Source: Pseudomonadota bacterium | GTDB lineage: Bacteria > Pseudomonadota > Alphaproteobacteria > Caulobacterales > Caulobacteraceae | Direction: 5' to 3' | Assembly: GCA_023412655.1 (NCBI GenBank) | Contig: JAEYNH010000186.1 | Location: forward strand, 1-15,733 | DNA length: 15,733 bases | Shown here: positions 1-7,286 of the stretch, one piece after another | Layout of the letters: the number at the start of each line of letters is the position of its first letter | Numbering within the stretch: position 1 is the first letter of the stretch | Position numbers and translations under genes: made by a program | The notes under the pieces: generated by a model | Databases searched by the model: none | Seen by the model: only the letters and a program-made list of their open reading frames with translations | Told to the model about the DNA's origin: nothing

Positions 1-1677
1 CACCCAGGCCGCGGCGGCCAGGGTGCGGGCCGAAGTGGCCGAGACGCCGAGCGCCCGCTGCAGCGCCTGGAGAGCGCCCTCGGTGGGGGTCATCCGGCGG
101 AGCGGCACGTCGCCCTCGAGACCGGCCAGCGCCTTGGCCTTGTCCACCGCCTGGTAGAAGCCGCCCAGTTCGTCGACGAGCCCGATCTGCCTGGCCTGCG
201 CCCCGGTCCAGACGCGGCCCTTGGCGATCTCACGGACGCGCTCCGGCGGCAGGCGGCGGCCTTGGGCCACCCGGGCGACGAAGTTGTCGTAGATGCGGTC
301 CATCCACTGGCCGAAGGCCGCCCGCTGGTCGGGCGTGAAGGGCTTGGCGAGGCCGAAGGCGCCCGCGTACTCGCCGCCGATATCCGTGTCGCGCAGGTCG
401 ACGCCGAACCGCGCCAGGGCCTCGCCCAGGGCGAACTTGCCGCCGAACACGCCGATGGAGCCGGTCAGGGTCGTCGGCTGGGCGACGATCGCCGAGGCCT
501 CGGACGCGATCCAGTAGCCGCCGGACGCCGCATAGGTGCTCATGGAGACGACCACCGGCTTGCCTTTGGCCTTGGCCTCGCGGATGGCGTCGAGGATCTG
601 CTCCGAGGCTGTGTCCGAACCGCCCGGCGAGTTCACCCGCAGGACGATGGCCTTGACGTTCTTGGCCTTGGTGGCGCGCTGGATGGCCTCGGCCAGGTCG
701 TCGGAATAGATCGCGCCCGTGGCCGTGAACGGGCTGGCCCCCCGGTCGCGCCCGGTGACGATCGGGCCTTCCGCTTCGATCACCGCGATGGTGTCGCCGC
801 CCCGATCCCGGCGGCCCACATCGCCCTGTCCGTAATCGCGGAACGGCAGAACCTTGGCGTCGTCGCCGGCGCGGTCGAGCAGGGCCTGGCGCGCTTCCCG
901 CACCTGACCCACCCGGTCGATCAGCCCCAGGCGCTGGGCGTCCTCGGCCATATAGGGCCCGGCCTCCAGGGTGCGGCGCAGGGCGGCGGCGTCCTGCTTG
1001 CGGTCTCCCGCTGCGGCCGCCAGCGCACTCTCGTAGACGGACGTCATCCAGGAGATCGTGGCCTCCCGGTGGGCCGGCGTGTAGTTGCTCTGGGTGAAGG
1101 TATCGACGGCGTTCTTGTATTCCAACCGCTGCTCGAACTGCGGGATCACCCCGTACTTGTCGAACAAGCGCTTGAGGAACACGTCCTCGCTGGCGATCCC
1201 GGTGGCCTGCAGCGAGGAGCCGGGCTGCATCCAATAGTTCCCCGAGGCGGTCCCAAGCATATAGGTCGAGGACACGACGCCGCCGGGATAGAGGCCCTGG
1301 CTGTGGGCGATCACCGGCTTTCCCGTGGCCCGGAAGCGCAGCATGGCCTGGCGCAGCTCGTCGGCCAGGGCCGGTTCGATCCCACCCTCCGGCAGGCGCA
1401 CCAGCAGGCCCTTGATCCGGTCGTCCTTCTCGGCCCGGCGCAGGCCTTCGATGATGGTCATCACGGCCGAGGTGCTGCGGCCGAGGCCCGCGAATGGGCT
1501 TTGCGGGGCCTGGTCGGTGAGCGGCTCGCGAAGGTCCAGTTCCAGCACCGTGCGCGCCGGCGTGGGCGATGGCCCGGCGGCGCTGACCGCCAGCGACACC
1601 AGCAGGACGGGAACGCCAACCAGGAAGATCATCAGCCCGGCGAAGACACCCGCCGCAGTGATCAGGAACTGCTTCAT
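1..1677 (-). CDS. sppA: Signal peptide peptidase SppA (67K type), 3' end outside the window
   Basis: This is a membrane-anchored serine protease that cleaves residual signal peptides after export. It reads from ATG at 1677 to the window edge, giving 559 codons; the last stretch of the protein is missing. Residues 1-30 form one hydrophobic N-terminal anchor that begins MKQFLITAAG. Two tandem S49 domains follow, as in the long SppA form. The expected Lys/Ser dyad is visible: Lys188 in the motif EYKNAVD (first half) and Ser385 in AASGGYW (second half). Their spacing of 197 residues is close to the 200 of E. coli SppA (K209/S409). The product is therefore probably active. The start is set by the hydrophobic anchor; no strong ribosome binding site is visible. 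It lies 82 bp downstream of the oxidase operon on the same strand and could be cotranscribed, but its function is general housekeeping. Confidence 0.93.
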   Translation of the reverse strand, partial: MKQFLITAAGVFAGLMIFLVGVPVLLVSLAVSAAGPSPTPARTVLELDLREPLTDQAPQSPFAGLGRSTSAVMTIIEGLRRAEKDDRIKGLLVRLPEGGIEPALADELRQAMLRFRATGKPVIAHSQGLYPGGVVSSTYMLGTASGNYWMQPGSSLQATGIASEDVFLKRLFDKYGVIPQFEQRLEYKNAVDTFTQSNYTPAHREATISWMTSVYESALAAAAGDRKQDAAALRRTLEAGPYMAEDAQRLGLIDRVGQVREARQALLDRAGDDAKVLPFRDYGQGDVGRRDRGGDTIAVIEAEGPIVTGRDRGASPFTATGAIYSDDLAEAIQRATKAKNVKAIVLRVNSPGGSDTASEQILDAIREAKAKGKPVVVSMSTYAASGGYWIASEASAIVAQPTTLTGSIGVFGGKFALGEALARFGVDLRDTDIGGEYAGAFGLAKPFTPDQRAAFGQWMDRIYDNFVARVAQGRRLPPERVREIAKGRVWTGAQARQIGLVDELGGFYQAVDKAKALAGLEGDVPLRRMTPTEGALQALQRALGVSATSARTLAAAAWV

Positions 1678-1759
1678 GCCGTTATCGAAAATCCGAGGTC
1701 CGCATCCGGCTCTCGCACACATTCTCGCGTGCGGCCAGCGTCCAGAGGGCCGGCCGGCG

Positions 1760-2065
1760 CTAGACGATCAGGGCCGAGGCGGTCTGCCACGCGATGGCCA
1801 CCAGGCCCACGCCGGCGCCCAGGGCGGCGAACTGATCCATCAGCATCGAAACGGCCTCGCCCTGCCGCCTCAGCCGGGGCGCGGCGACCGCGAGCAGGAT
1901 CGCGCATCCGCCGGCGCAGGCGAGGCTCACGCCTCCCGCCACCCATTGCCAGAGCAGCCGATCGTCTGCCGGTGTCTGCGCCTCGATGCTGGCGATGGCG
2001 TAGAGGGCGATGAAGTGGGCGGCCCAGGCGATCAGGCCGCCGAGGCCATAGATCCAGCGGACCAT
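1760..2065 (-). CDS. Small membrane protein at the end of the oxidase operon (possible subunit IV-like)
   Basis: This 101-aa protein starts only 2 bp after the stop codon of the fused subunit I/III gene, so it is almost certainly co-translated with the oxidase. It has three or four predicted membrane segments: about residues 5-27, 40-62 and one or two between 75 and 100. Charged loops (TPADDR, PRLRRQGE) separate them. I recognise no motif. Position, size and topology suggest a small accessory or assembly subunit of the caa3-type oxidase, comparable to the small unconserved subunits that often end such operons. That role is inferred from context only. The ATG at 2063-2065 is the first possible start after the upstream stop. 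Confidence 0.8.
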   Translation of the reverse strand: MVRWIYGLGGLIAWAAHFIALYAIASIEAQTPADDRLLWQWVAGGVSLACAGGCAILLAVAAPRLRRQGEAVSMLMDQFAALGAGVGLVAIAWQTASALIV

Positions 2066-2067
2066 CC

Positions 2068-4602
2068 TCAGGGCCCCGGGAACAGCCGCGGCAAGGCGGC
2101 GATGAAGGCGCCCTGGCCGGCGGCGTAGGCGATGAACAGACCGATCACCTCGAAGGTCGCGGGCTGGCTGGCGCGCACATATCTCCAGGCCAGCCGCAGC
2201 AGGGCATAGAAGCCCATGATCACGCTGGCGGCGACGAACAGGCCCTGCCACGAGAGCAGGGCGGCCACGGCGGCGCCCTGCGGCGACTGCGAAGGCTGCA
2301 GTCCGGTCCCGGCCCAGCCGCGCAGGTCCAGGCCCCAGGCCGCGGCCAGCAGGACCACGGCCGCCACAAGCATGAAGGTGGAGGCGGCGGGGGCGCGCGG
2401 CCCGCCGCGGGTCAGCACCCTGACGCCGCTCCAGGCCAGGAGCGCGGCGCCGGCGAACAGCACGAGGATCAGGGCCAGCGAGTCCTTCGGCGGGGGAAGC
2501 CAGAGGTCCGGGCGGCTGCTCCACAGGAAGACGTAGGCAAAGCCCGCCAGCAGGGCCACCATGCCGCCGACGATGAGGGTGATGCACATCGCCCACCAGC
2601 CGTGGCTGCGCATGCCGCTGCTGTAGCTCGGGACAACGATGCCGCCGCCGATGTCCACCTTCGGCTGCTCGATCGGCCGGTCCATCAGCCAGCACCATTG
2701 GAAGATGCTCCAGATCGCCAGTACGCCCGACACCGCCGAGGCGGCATAGGCCTGGATGGTCAGCAACAGGAAGAAGGCCGCCGTGAACAGCGCCGCCCAC
2801 ACGTGCCATGGGGAGGGCTTGGGCATGCGCAGCAGGTACTGCGGCTCGGCGTTCATGGTGCTGGTGACCAGGGTCTCCCGGCCCCCGGTCGGGTTGTTGG
2901 GCAGGAGGTAGCGGCCCGCCTCCACATCCTGCGCGAGGCCCGGCTGGTCCCACAGCGGATAGAGGCTGCGCACCACCGGGATCGAACGCACCGAATAGAG
3001 GCCGGTGGGCAGCCACTCCAGGCCCGGGGCGTCGAAGACGTTGCCGGCGTTGTCCGAGCCGAAAGGGCGGAAGTTGCGGATCATGTCCGCGATCCACAGC
3101 AGCACCGCCGCGCCGAACACGAAGGCGCCCACGGTGGAGATCAGGTTCGTGGGCTCCCAGCCGCGGTCGGGCAGGTAGGTGTAGACCCGGCGGGGCATGC
3201 CCATCAGCCCGGTCAGGTGCATCGGCAGGAAGGCCAGATGCATGCCGACGAACATCAGCCAGAACACCCACTTGCCCGCGCGCTCGCTCAGCGCCCGGCG
3301 GCTGACCAGGGGCGTCCAGTAGTAGATCGCCGCGAACAGCGGGAACACCATGCCGCCGATCAGGACGTAGTGCAGATGGGCGACGATGAAATAGGTGTCG
3401 TGCGCCTGCCAGTCGAAGGGGACCATGGCCACCATCACCCCGGTCAGCCCCCCCATGACGAAGATCACCAGCCCGCCCACGGCGAAGAGGCCCGGCGTGT
3501 TGAAGCGCATCCGCCCGGCCGCGAGGGTGGCGATCCAGGCGAAGACCTGCACGCCCGCCGGGACGCTGACGGCCATGGAGGCGGCGGAGAAGATGTTCAC
3601 CGACATGGTGGGCATACCGACGGTGAACATGTGGTGGGCCCACACCCCGAAGGAGATGAAGCCCGTCGCCAGCATGGCCAGGACCACGAGCCGATAGCCC
3701 ACCAGCGGCGCCCGGACGATGGTCGGGATGATGGTCGACATCGCTCCCGCGGCGGGCAGGAAGATGATGTAGACCTCGGGGTGGCCGAAGAACCAGAAGA
3801 GGTGCTGCCACAGCAGCGGATCACCGCCCTTCACGCTGTCGAAGAACGGCCAGCCGAATGCCCGCTCGAGCTCCAGCAGCAGGGTGCACAGGATGATCGA
3901 CGGAAAGGCGATGATGATCATCACCGCGAAGATCAGCATGGCCCAGGCGAAGATCGGCAGCTTGTCCAGCGTCATGCCGGGCGCGCGGGTGCGCAGCACG
4001 CCGACGATGATCTCGATGGCGCCGGCGATGGCCGAGATCTCGATGAAGCCGATGCCCAGGAGCCAGAAGTCGGCGTTGATCCCGGGCGAGTAGGTCGAGC
4101 CGGTCAGGGGCGGGTACATGAACCAGCCGCCGTCGGGCGCCAGGCCGAAGAAGATCGAGCAGAAGAAGGCCAGGCCGCCGATCAGGTACGCCCAGAACGC
4201 ATAGGCCGACAGGCGCGGGAACGGCAGGTCTCGCGCGCCCAGCATCTGCGGAAGCAGAAGCACCCCAAGCGCTTCCACAGCCGGCACCGCGAACAGGAAC
4301 ATCATCATGGTCCCGTGCATGGTGAAGAGCTGGTTGTAGGTCTCCTGAGGCAGGAAGCCGTTTAGCGGCAGCGCCAGTTGAGTGCGCATCAGCAGCGCCA
4401 GGACGCCGGCCAGCACGAAGAACAGCATCGCCGCGCCGAGGTAGTAGACGCCCACGAAGTTGTTGTTGATGACCGTGAACCACTGCCACCCACGCGGGCC
4501 GCACCAGGCGTCCTCCAGCGCCTCAAGCTCGCCTGGCGGACGTTTCCCCTCGGTGGGAAAGCGGTCGTACAGCCCTGGGTCGAACCCGGTTTCCGAGCTC
4601 AT
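2068..4602 (-). CDS. ctaD: Cytochrome c oxidase fused subunit I+III (haem-copper oxidase, type A)
   Basis: This 844-aa protein is the catalytic subunit that reduces oxygen to water in the cytoplasmic membrane. Subunit I spans roughly residues 30-560. Haem a ligands are His96 (MHGTMMMF) and His411. CuB ligands are His274 (GHPEVY), His323 and His324. Tyr278 is positioned for the His-Tyr cross-link, and His409 and His411 lie in AHLHYV. Spacings match the Paracoccus enzyme, and Glu276 in HPEVY marks type A1. From about residue 590 a seven-segment membrane region resembling subunit III follows (SHGWW motif), a fusion known from caa3 oxidases such as that of Thermus. Oddities: the K-channel lysine position is Gln352, with Ala349 before it, and the D-channel Asp125 is kept but its Asn partner is Ser132. 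The ATG at 4600-4602 overlaps the ctaC stop by 4 bases (ATGA). Confidence 0.96.
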   Translation of the reverse strand: MSSETGFDPGLYDRFPTEGKRPPGELEALEDAWCGPRGWQWFTVINNNFVGVYYLGAAMLFFVLAGVLALLMRTQLALPLNGFLPQETYNQLFTMHGTMMMFLFAVPAVEALGVLLLPQMLGARDLPFPRLSAYAFWAYLIGGLAFFCSIFFGLAPDGGWFMYPPLTGSTYSPGINADFWLLGIGFIEISAIAGAIEIIVGVLRTRAPGMTLDKLPIFAWAMLIFAVMIIIAFPSIILCTLLLELERAFGWPFFDSVKGGDPLLWQHLFWFFGHPEVYIIFLPAAGAMSTIIPTIVRAPLVGYRLVVLAMLATGFISFGVWAHHMFTVGMPTMSVNIFSAASMAVSVPAGVQVFAWIATLAAGRMRFNTPGLFAVGGLVIFVMGGLTGVMVAMVPFDWQAHDTYFIVAHLHYVLIGGMVFPLFAAIYYWTPLVSRRALSERAGKWVFWLMFVGMHLAFLPMHLTGLMGMPRRVYTYLPDRGWEPTNLISTVGAFVFGAAVLLWIADMIRNFRPFGSDNAGNVFDAPGLEWLPTGLYSVRSIPVVRSLYPLWDQPGLAQDVEAGRYLLPNNPTGGRETLVTSTMNAEPQYLLRMPKPSPWHVWAALFTAAFFLLLTIQAYAASAVSGVLAIWSIFQWCWLMDRPIEQPKVDIGGGIVVPSYSSGMRSHGWWAMCITLIVGGMVALLAGFAYVFLWSSRPDLWLPPPKDSLALILVLFAGAALLAWSGVRVLTRGGPRAPAASTFMLVAAVVLLAAAWGLDLRGWAGTGLQPSQSPQGAAVAALLSWQGLFVAASVIMGFYALLRLAWRYVRASQPATFEVIGLFIAYAAGQGAFIAALPRLFPGP

Positions 4603-5546
4603 TTCAGGCTCTCGAGCCAGGTGGCGAGCTCCCGGATTTCGGCCCCGCTCAACACCGGATAGGCCGGCATGCGGTTTCCCGGCTTGATGGCCTGGCTGTC
4701 CGCAATCCAGGCCGACAGGGTCCCCAGGTTGTTGGGCAGGATGCCGGCCCCAAGGGTGCGGCGGGTGCCCACATGGGTGAGGTCGGGACCGGCCAGGCCA
4801 TTGGCCGCCGTGCCGCGGATCGTGTGGCAGGCGGCGCAGCCGGCCGCCTCGAACAGGTCTGCGCCGGCGCCTTGCGGCGCTGCGGCCGCGCCGGCCAGCC
4901 GGGCGCGCACAGCCTCGAACTCCGTGGGCGCGTGGGCCACCACCACCAGCCCCATGAGCGCGTGCGGGCCGCCGCAGAACTCGGCGCACTGGGCCGGATA
5001 GACCCCGGGTCGTTCGGCCTGCACCCGCATCAGGTTGCGGCGTCCGGGGATCATGTCGACCTTGCCCGACAGGCGGGGAATCCAGAGGCTGTGGATCACG
5101 TCCGCCGCCTCCAGTTCGAAGGTGACCGGCCTGCCGGCGGGGATGTGGATCTCGTTGGCGTCCTGCACCGCCTCGCGGCCCTCGGCGTCCAGGTAGGCCA
5201 CCCGCCACCACCACATCTCGCCGGTGACGCGGATGCGCACCTCACCGGGCTGGGGCTCGGCGGCCAGGTCGCGGGTCAGGCTGAGGCCATAGATCAGCAG
5301 CCCGCTGAGCACGACCACCGGGAAGGCGAAGCCGCCCAGCCAGATCAGCCGCTCATGCGCCAGCCGCGCCCGCCATCTCCGGGGGCCGAACAGGGCCGCG
5401 CCCGTGGCGCCCAGGACGACGGCGAGGACGGCCCCTCCCATGGCGAACAGCACCCATGCCAGCACCGTCACCGGGCCGGCGAACGGGCCGCCGGGATCCA
5501 GCACCGGCGGGGGCCAGCCGGTGAACATCTCGCCGATCCCGCTCAT
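4599..5546 (-). CDS. ctaC: Cytochrome c oxidase subunit II with fused cytochrome c domain (caa3 type)
   Basis: This 315-aa protein is the electron-entry subunit. Two N-terminal membrane helices (about residues 25-52 and 68-92) are followed by the periplasmic cupredoxin domain. The complete CuA site is visible: His152 (VIHSLW), then Cys187, Glu189, Cys191, His195 and Met198 in CAEFCGGPHALM. A C-terminal cytochrome c domain carries the haem site Cys237-Ala-Ala-Cys240-His241 and the probable axial Met293 (NRMPAYP), which makes this a caa3-type oxidase. Aromatic electron-entry residues are present in GEMWWWRV. In helix II the glutamate that usually sits three residues before the conserved Trp (K-channel entrance) is Arg66; a Glu is found one place earlier (Glu65). 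The ATG at 5546 overlaps the upstream cytochrome stop by 4 bases, and the gene overlaps ctaD by 4 bases. Translational coupling is likely. Confidence 0.96.
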   Translation of the reverse strand: MSGIGEMFTGWPPPVLDPGGPFAGPVTVLAWVLFAMGGAVLAVVLGATGAALFGPRRWRARLAHERLIWLGGFAFPVVVLSGLLIYGLSLTRDLAAEPQPGEVRIRVTGEMWWWRVAYLDAEGREAVQDANEIHIPAGRPVTFELEAADVIHSLWIPRLSGKVDMIPGRRNLMRVQAERPGVYPAQCAEFCGGPHALMGLVVVAHAPTEFEAVRARLAGAAAAPQGAGADLFEAAGCAACHTIRGTAANGLAGPDLTHVGTRRTLGAGILPNNLGTLSAWIADSQAIKPGNRMPAYPVLSGAEIRELATWLESLK

Positions 5547-5911
5547 CGCAGCGTGTACAGGTAGGCGGCCACGTCCCGGGCCTCTTCGGGGCTGAGGGGC
5601 TGGGGCGGCATGCCGGAACCGGGCGCCAGCGAGGGCGCGTCCGCCACCCAGCGGACGAGGATGGCCGGCTGGTTGGGGAACCGGCCGGCGATCAGGGACC
5701 GTTCGGCGAAGCCGTGCAGAGAGCCGCCCATCCGGCCCTTGGGCCAGGCCACGCCGGGAATCTCATGGCAGGCGGCGCAGGCGACGCGCTCCACCACCCG
5801 CTTGCCCCGCCCAGGGTCAGCCCCGGCGAGCTCCCTGGGCAGGTTCGACTTGTCGGCGCAACCGGCCAGCGCACAAGCGCCCAGACTCACGGCGACCATT
5901 CCTGAGCGCAC
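5543..5911 (-). CDS. Monohaem cytochrome c lipoprotein, first gene of the oxidase operon
   Basis: This is a small periplasmic cytochrome c anchored by a lipid. With the GTG start at 5911 it is 122 aa and begins with Arg2 and a short hydrophobic stretch ending in the lipobox LAGC (Cys18). One haem site, Cys45-Ala-Ala-Cys48-His49, is followed by a likely axial Met101 in SGMPPQPL and a C-terminal helix (EEARDVAAYLYTLR), as in class I cytochromes c. It probably delivers electrons to the CuA subunit encoded immediately downstream with an ATGA overlap. The start is uncertain: ATG at 5899 would remove the positive n-region, and ATG at 5947 would add 12 residues. I prefer 5911 because it gives the best lipoprotein signal. 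Confidence 0.85.
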   Translation of the reverse strand: MRSGMVAVSLGACALAGCADKSNLPRELAGADPGRGKRVVERVACAACHEIPGVAWPKGRMGGSLHGFAERSLIAGRFPNQPAILVRWVADAPSLAPGSGMPPQPLSPEEARDVAAYLYTLR

Positions 5912-5976
5912 GTCCAGTCCCACGGCCGCATAGGTCCCCTCCGGCATCCAGGAGCTAACCCCCGCGCAGCTTGACA

Positions 5977-5988
5977 GTTCCCCGGAAC
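5977..5988. promoter_or_regulatory. Dyad GTTCC-CC-GGAAC in the divergent intergenic region
   Basis: A perfect inverted repeat with 5-base arms lies between the divergent oxidase operon and the plus-strand cytochrome gene. It sits directly after a TTGACA hexamer (5971-5976, plus strand) that resembles a sigma-70 -35 box. No convincing -10 box is seen at the right distance. It could be an operator for one or both directions; no regulator is assigned. Confidence 0.3.
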
Positions 5989-5995
5989 CTCCACC

Positions 5996-6781
5996 TTGGC
6001 CCGGGGTTGGAGGCGGGTGCGCCTCGCTGTTCTGCTCCCTTTTCTTCTCGCCGGCGTCTCGCTGGCCGCCTGCGCCCAGGTGACGCGGACCACGGACGAC
6101 GCCTTCAGCCGCACCGGTCAGCTGGTGGCCATGAGCGGCGGCGACGGCGGCGCATCCAACGCCTGCTTCATCTGCCATGGGCTGGACGGCGGGGGAGACG
6201 GCGACACCGCGCCGCGCCTGGCCGGCCTCGATGCGGGCTATCTGCACAAGCAGCTGGAGGACTATGCCGCGGGCCGGCGCAAGGACGACGTCATGGGCGA
6301 GATCGCCAGGCGCCTGACGCCGCAGGCGCGCCTGGCGGTGGCCGGCTGGTACGCAGGCCTGCCGCCGCCAGCGAGCCCCATAGCCGCGCCGCCCGGCCCC
6401 ATCACCTACGACGCCTGCATCGCCTGCCACGGCCCCTGGGGCGAGGGCGCGGGCGCGGCGGGACCGGCCATCGCCGGCCAGCCCGCGCCCTATCTCGCTG
6501 AACAGCTTCAACGCTGGCGCAAGGGCGAGCGGCGCAACGATCCGCGTGGGGTCATGCGGGTGGCTGCGAGCGCGCTTTCCGAGGCGGAGACAGCGGCCAT
6601 AGCGACTTGGCTATCCGAATTGTCCGCCGCTCCACGGCCAGGTAGCGCCGCCGCCAGCGTGTCGGCCGCCGCCGCGGCTTCGGAAGCACCGGCAGCATCC
6701 CGTACATCACATCGTCCCGGTCCACGAACTGGTGCTTCAGCGCCCCGCCCACATGGATCGGGATCAGCAGCAGGAGGGTGA
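5996..6781 (+). CDS. Dihaem cytochrome c4-like lipoprotein
   Basis: This 261-aa protein is a predicted periplasmic lipoprotein. The N-region has several Arg residues, followed by a hydrophobic core and the lipobox SLAAC (Cys26). Two tandem c4-type haem domains follow. Haem 1 is Cys57-Phe-Ile-Cys60-His61 with axial Met100 (DDVMGEI). Haem 2 is Cys141-Ile-Ala-Cys144-His145 with axial Met187 (GVMRVAA). The first half carries the c4 hallmarks PRLAGLDAGYLHKQLEDY. It may shuttle electrons to the caa3 oxidase. The domain fold should end near residue 210; the remaining Ala/Ser/Pro/Arg-rich tail is antisense to the b561-type gene and looks accidental. The TTG start at 5996 is the longest option. GTG at 6017 also leaves a usable signal peptide, but the GGAGG at 6009-6013 is too close to it to decide. 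Confidence 0.85.
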   Translation: MARGWRRVRLAVLLPFLLAGVSLAACAQVTRTTDDAFSRTGQLVAMSGGDGGASNACFICHGLDGGGDGDTAPRLAGLDAGYLHKQLEDYAAGRRKDDVMGEIARRLTPQARLAVAGWYAGLPPPASPIAAPPGPITYDACIACHGPWGEGAGAAGPAIAGQPAPYLAEQLQRWRKGERRNDPRGVMRVAASALSEAETAAIATWLSELSAAPRPGSAAASVSAAAAASEAPAASRTSHRPGPRTGASAPRPHGSGSAAGG

Positions 6782-7286
6782 CCACCAGACCCCAGTGCAT
6801 CCACTCGGCCGCCGCCTCCACCGCCCACAGGCGCGCGTTGTCGAGCTCCTGCATCGGCAGGAGCGGCCAGGGCGCGAGGCCCAGCAGGGTCAGTTCCGTC
6901 TCCCGCCCGGTGGCGGAGATCATCAGCCAGCCCGACAGCGGAAGGCCGAACAGGCAGAGATAGAACAGGTAGTGGGTGATCCGGGCGGCGATGCTCTGCC
7001 AGCCCGGCTTGTCGGCGTCGTTCACCGGCGTCGGTGCAAAGGCCCGCCACGCCCCGCGTGCCAGGATGAGCACCAGCATGATGACCCCCACGGCATAGTG
7101 CAGGTCGTAGGCCGCCACCTTGTCTCCGCCGGGGTCCAGCCGGCCCATCCACCAGCCCCAGCCGAGCTGGAAGAACACCAGCGTCGCCATGGTCCAGTGG
7201 AAGACGATGCCGACCGGCGAATAGCGCCCCTCGTCGGCGTGCCCGGCCGCCCACTCCAGGACGTTGAGCAGCAGCCGGTCGATCAT
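6552..7286 (-). CDS. Cytochrome b561-type membrane protein
   Basis: This 244-aa integral membrane protein has about four or five hydrophobic segments and histidines placed for two b-type haems: His30 (VFHWTMA), His63 (YDLHYAVG), His164 (EWMHWGL) and His178 (IPIHVGG). This matches the bacterial cytochrome b561 / Ni-hydrogenase cytochrome b family, which moves electrons between quinol and periplasmic acceptors or cytochromes. It is the last gene of a three-gene minus-strand unit and overlaps ctaG by 4 bases (ATGA). The family fold ends near residue 205, after the MLPVLPKP segment. The last 40 or so residues are Arg-rich and are encoded on the strand opposite the c4-like cytochrome, so they are probably a read-through tail. 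The physiological partner is unknown; the dehydrogenase or cytochromes beside it are candidates. Confidence 0.88.
   Translation of the reverse strand: MIDRLLLNVLEWAAGHADEGRYSPVGIVFHWTMATLVFFQLGWGWWMGRLDPGGDKVAAYDLHYAVGVIMLVLILARGAWRAFAPTPVNDADKPGWQSIAARITHYLFYLCLFGLPLSGWLMISATGRETELTLLGLAPWPLLPMQELDNARLWAVEAAAEWMHWGLVVTLLLLIPIHVGGALKHQFVDRDDVMYGMLPVLPKPRRRPTRWRRRYLAVERRTIRIAKSLWPLSPPRKARSQPPA

Noticed and set aside
1714..1733. Possible hairpin CGCAC...GTGCG between the oxidase operon and sppA
   Set aside because: Only a five-base stem with a ten-base loop and no T-run follows on the minus strand, so it is within chance expectation for this base composition.
262..2013. Long plus-strand open frame opposite sppA and the operon end
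   Set aside because: It is antisense to clearly recognisable SppA and oxidase genes. Its composition is rich in Gly, Arg, His and Asp, as expected from a shadow frame in high-GC DNA.
2602..4365. Plus-strand open frame of 587 codons opposite ctaD
   Set aside because: It is extremely rich in His, Gln, Asp and Arg with no domain or motif, and lies opposite fully conserved subunit I sequence.
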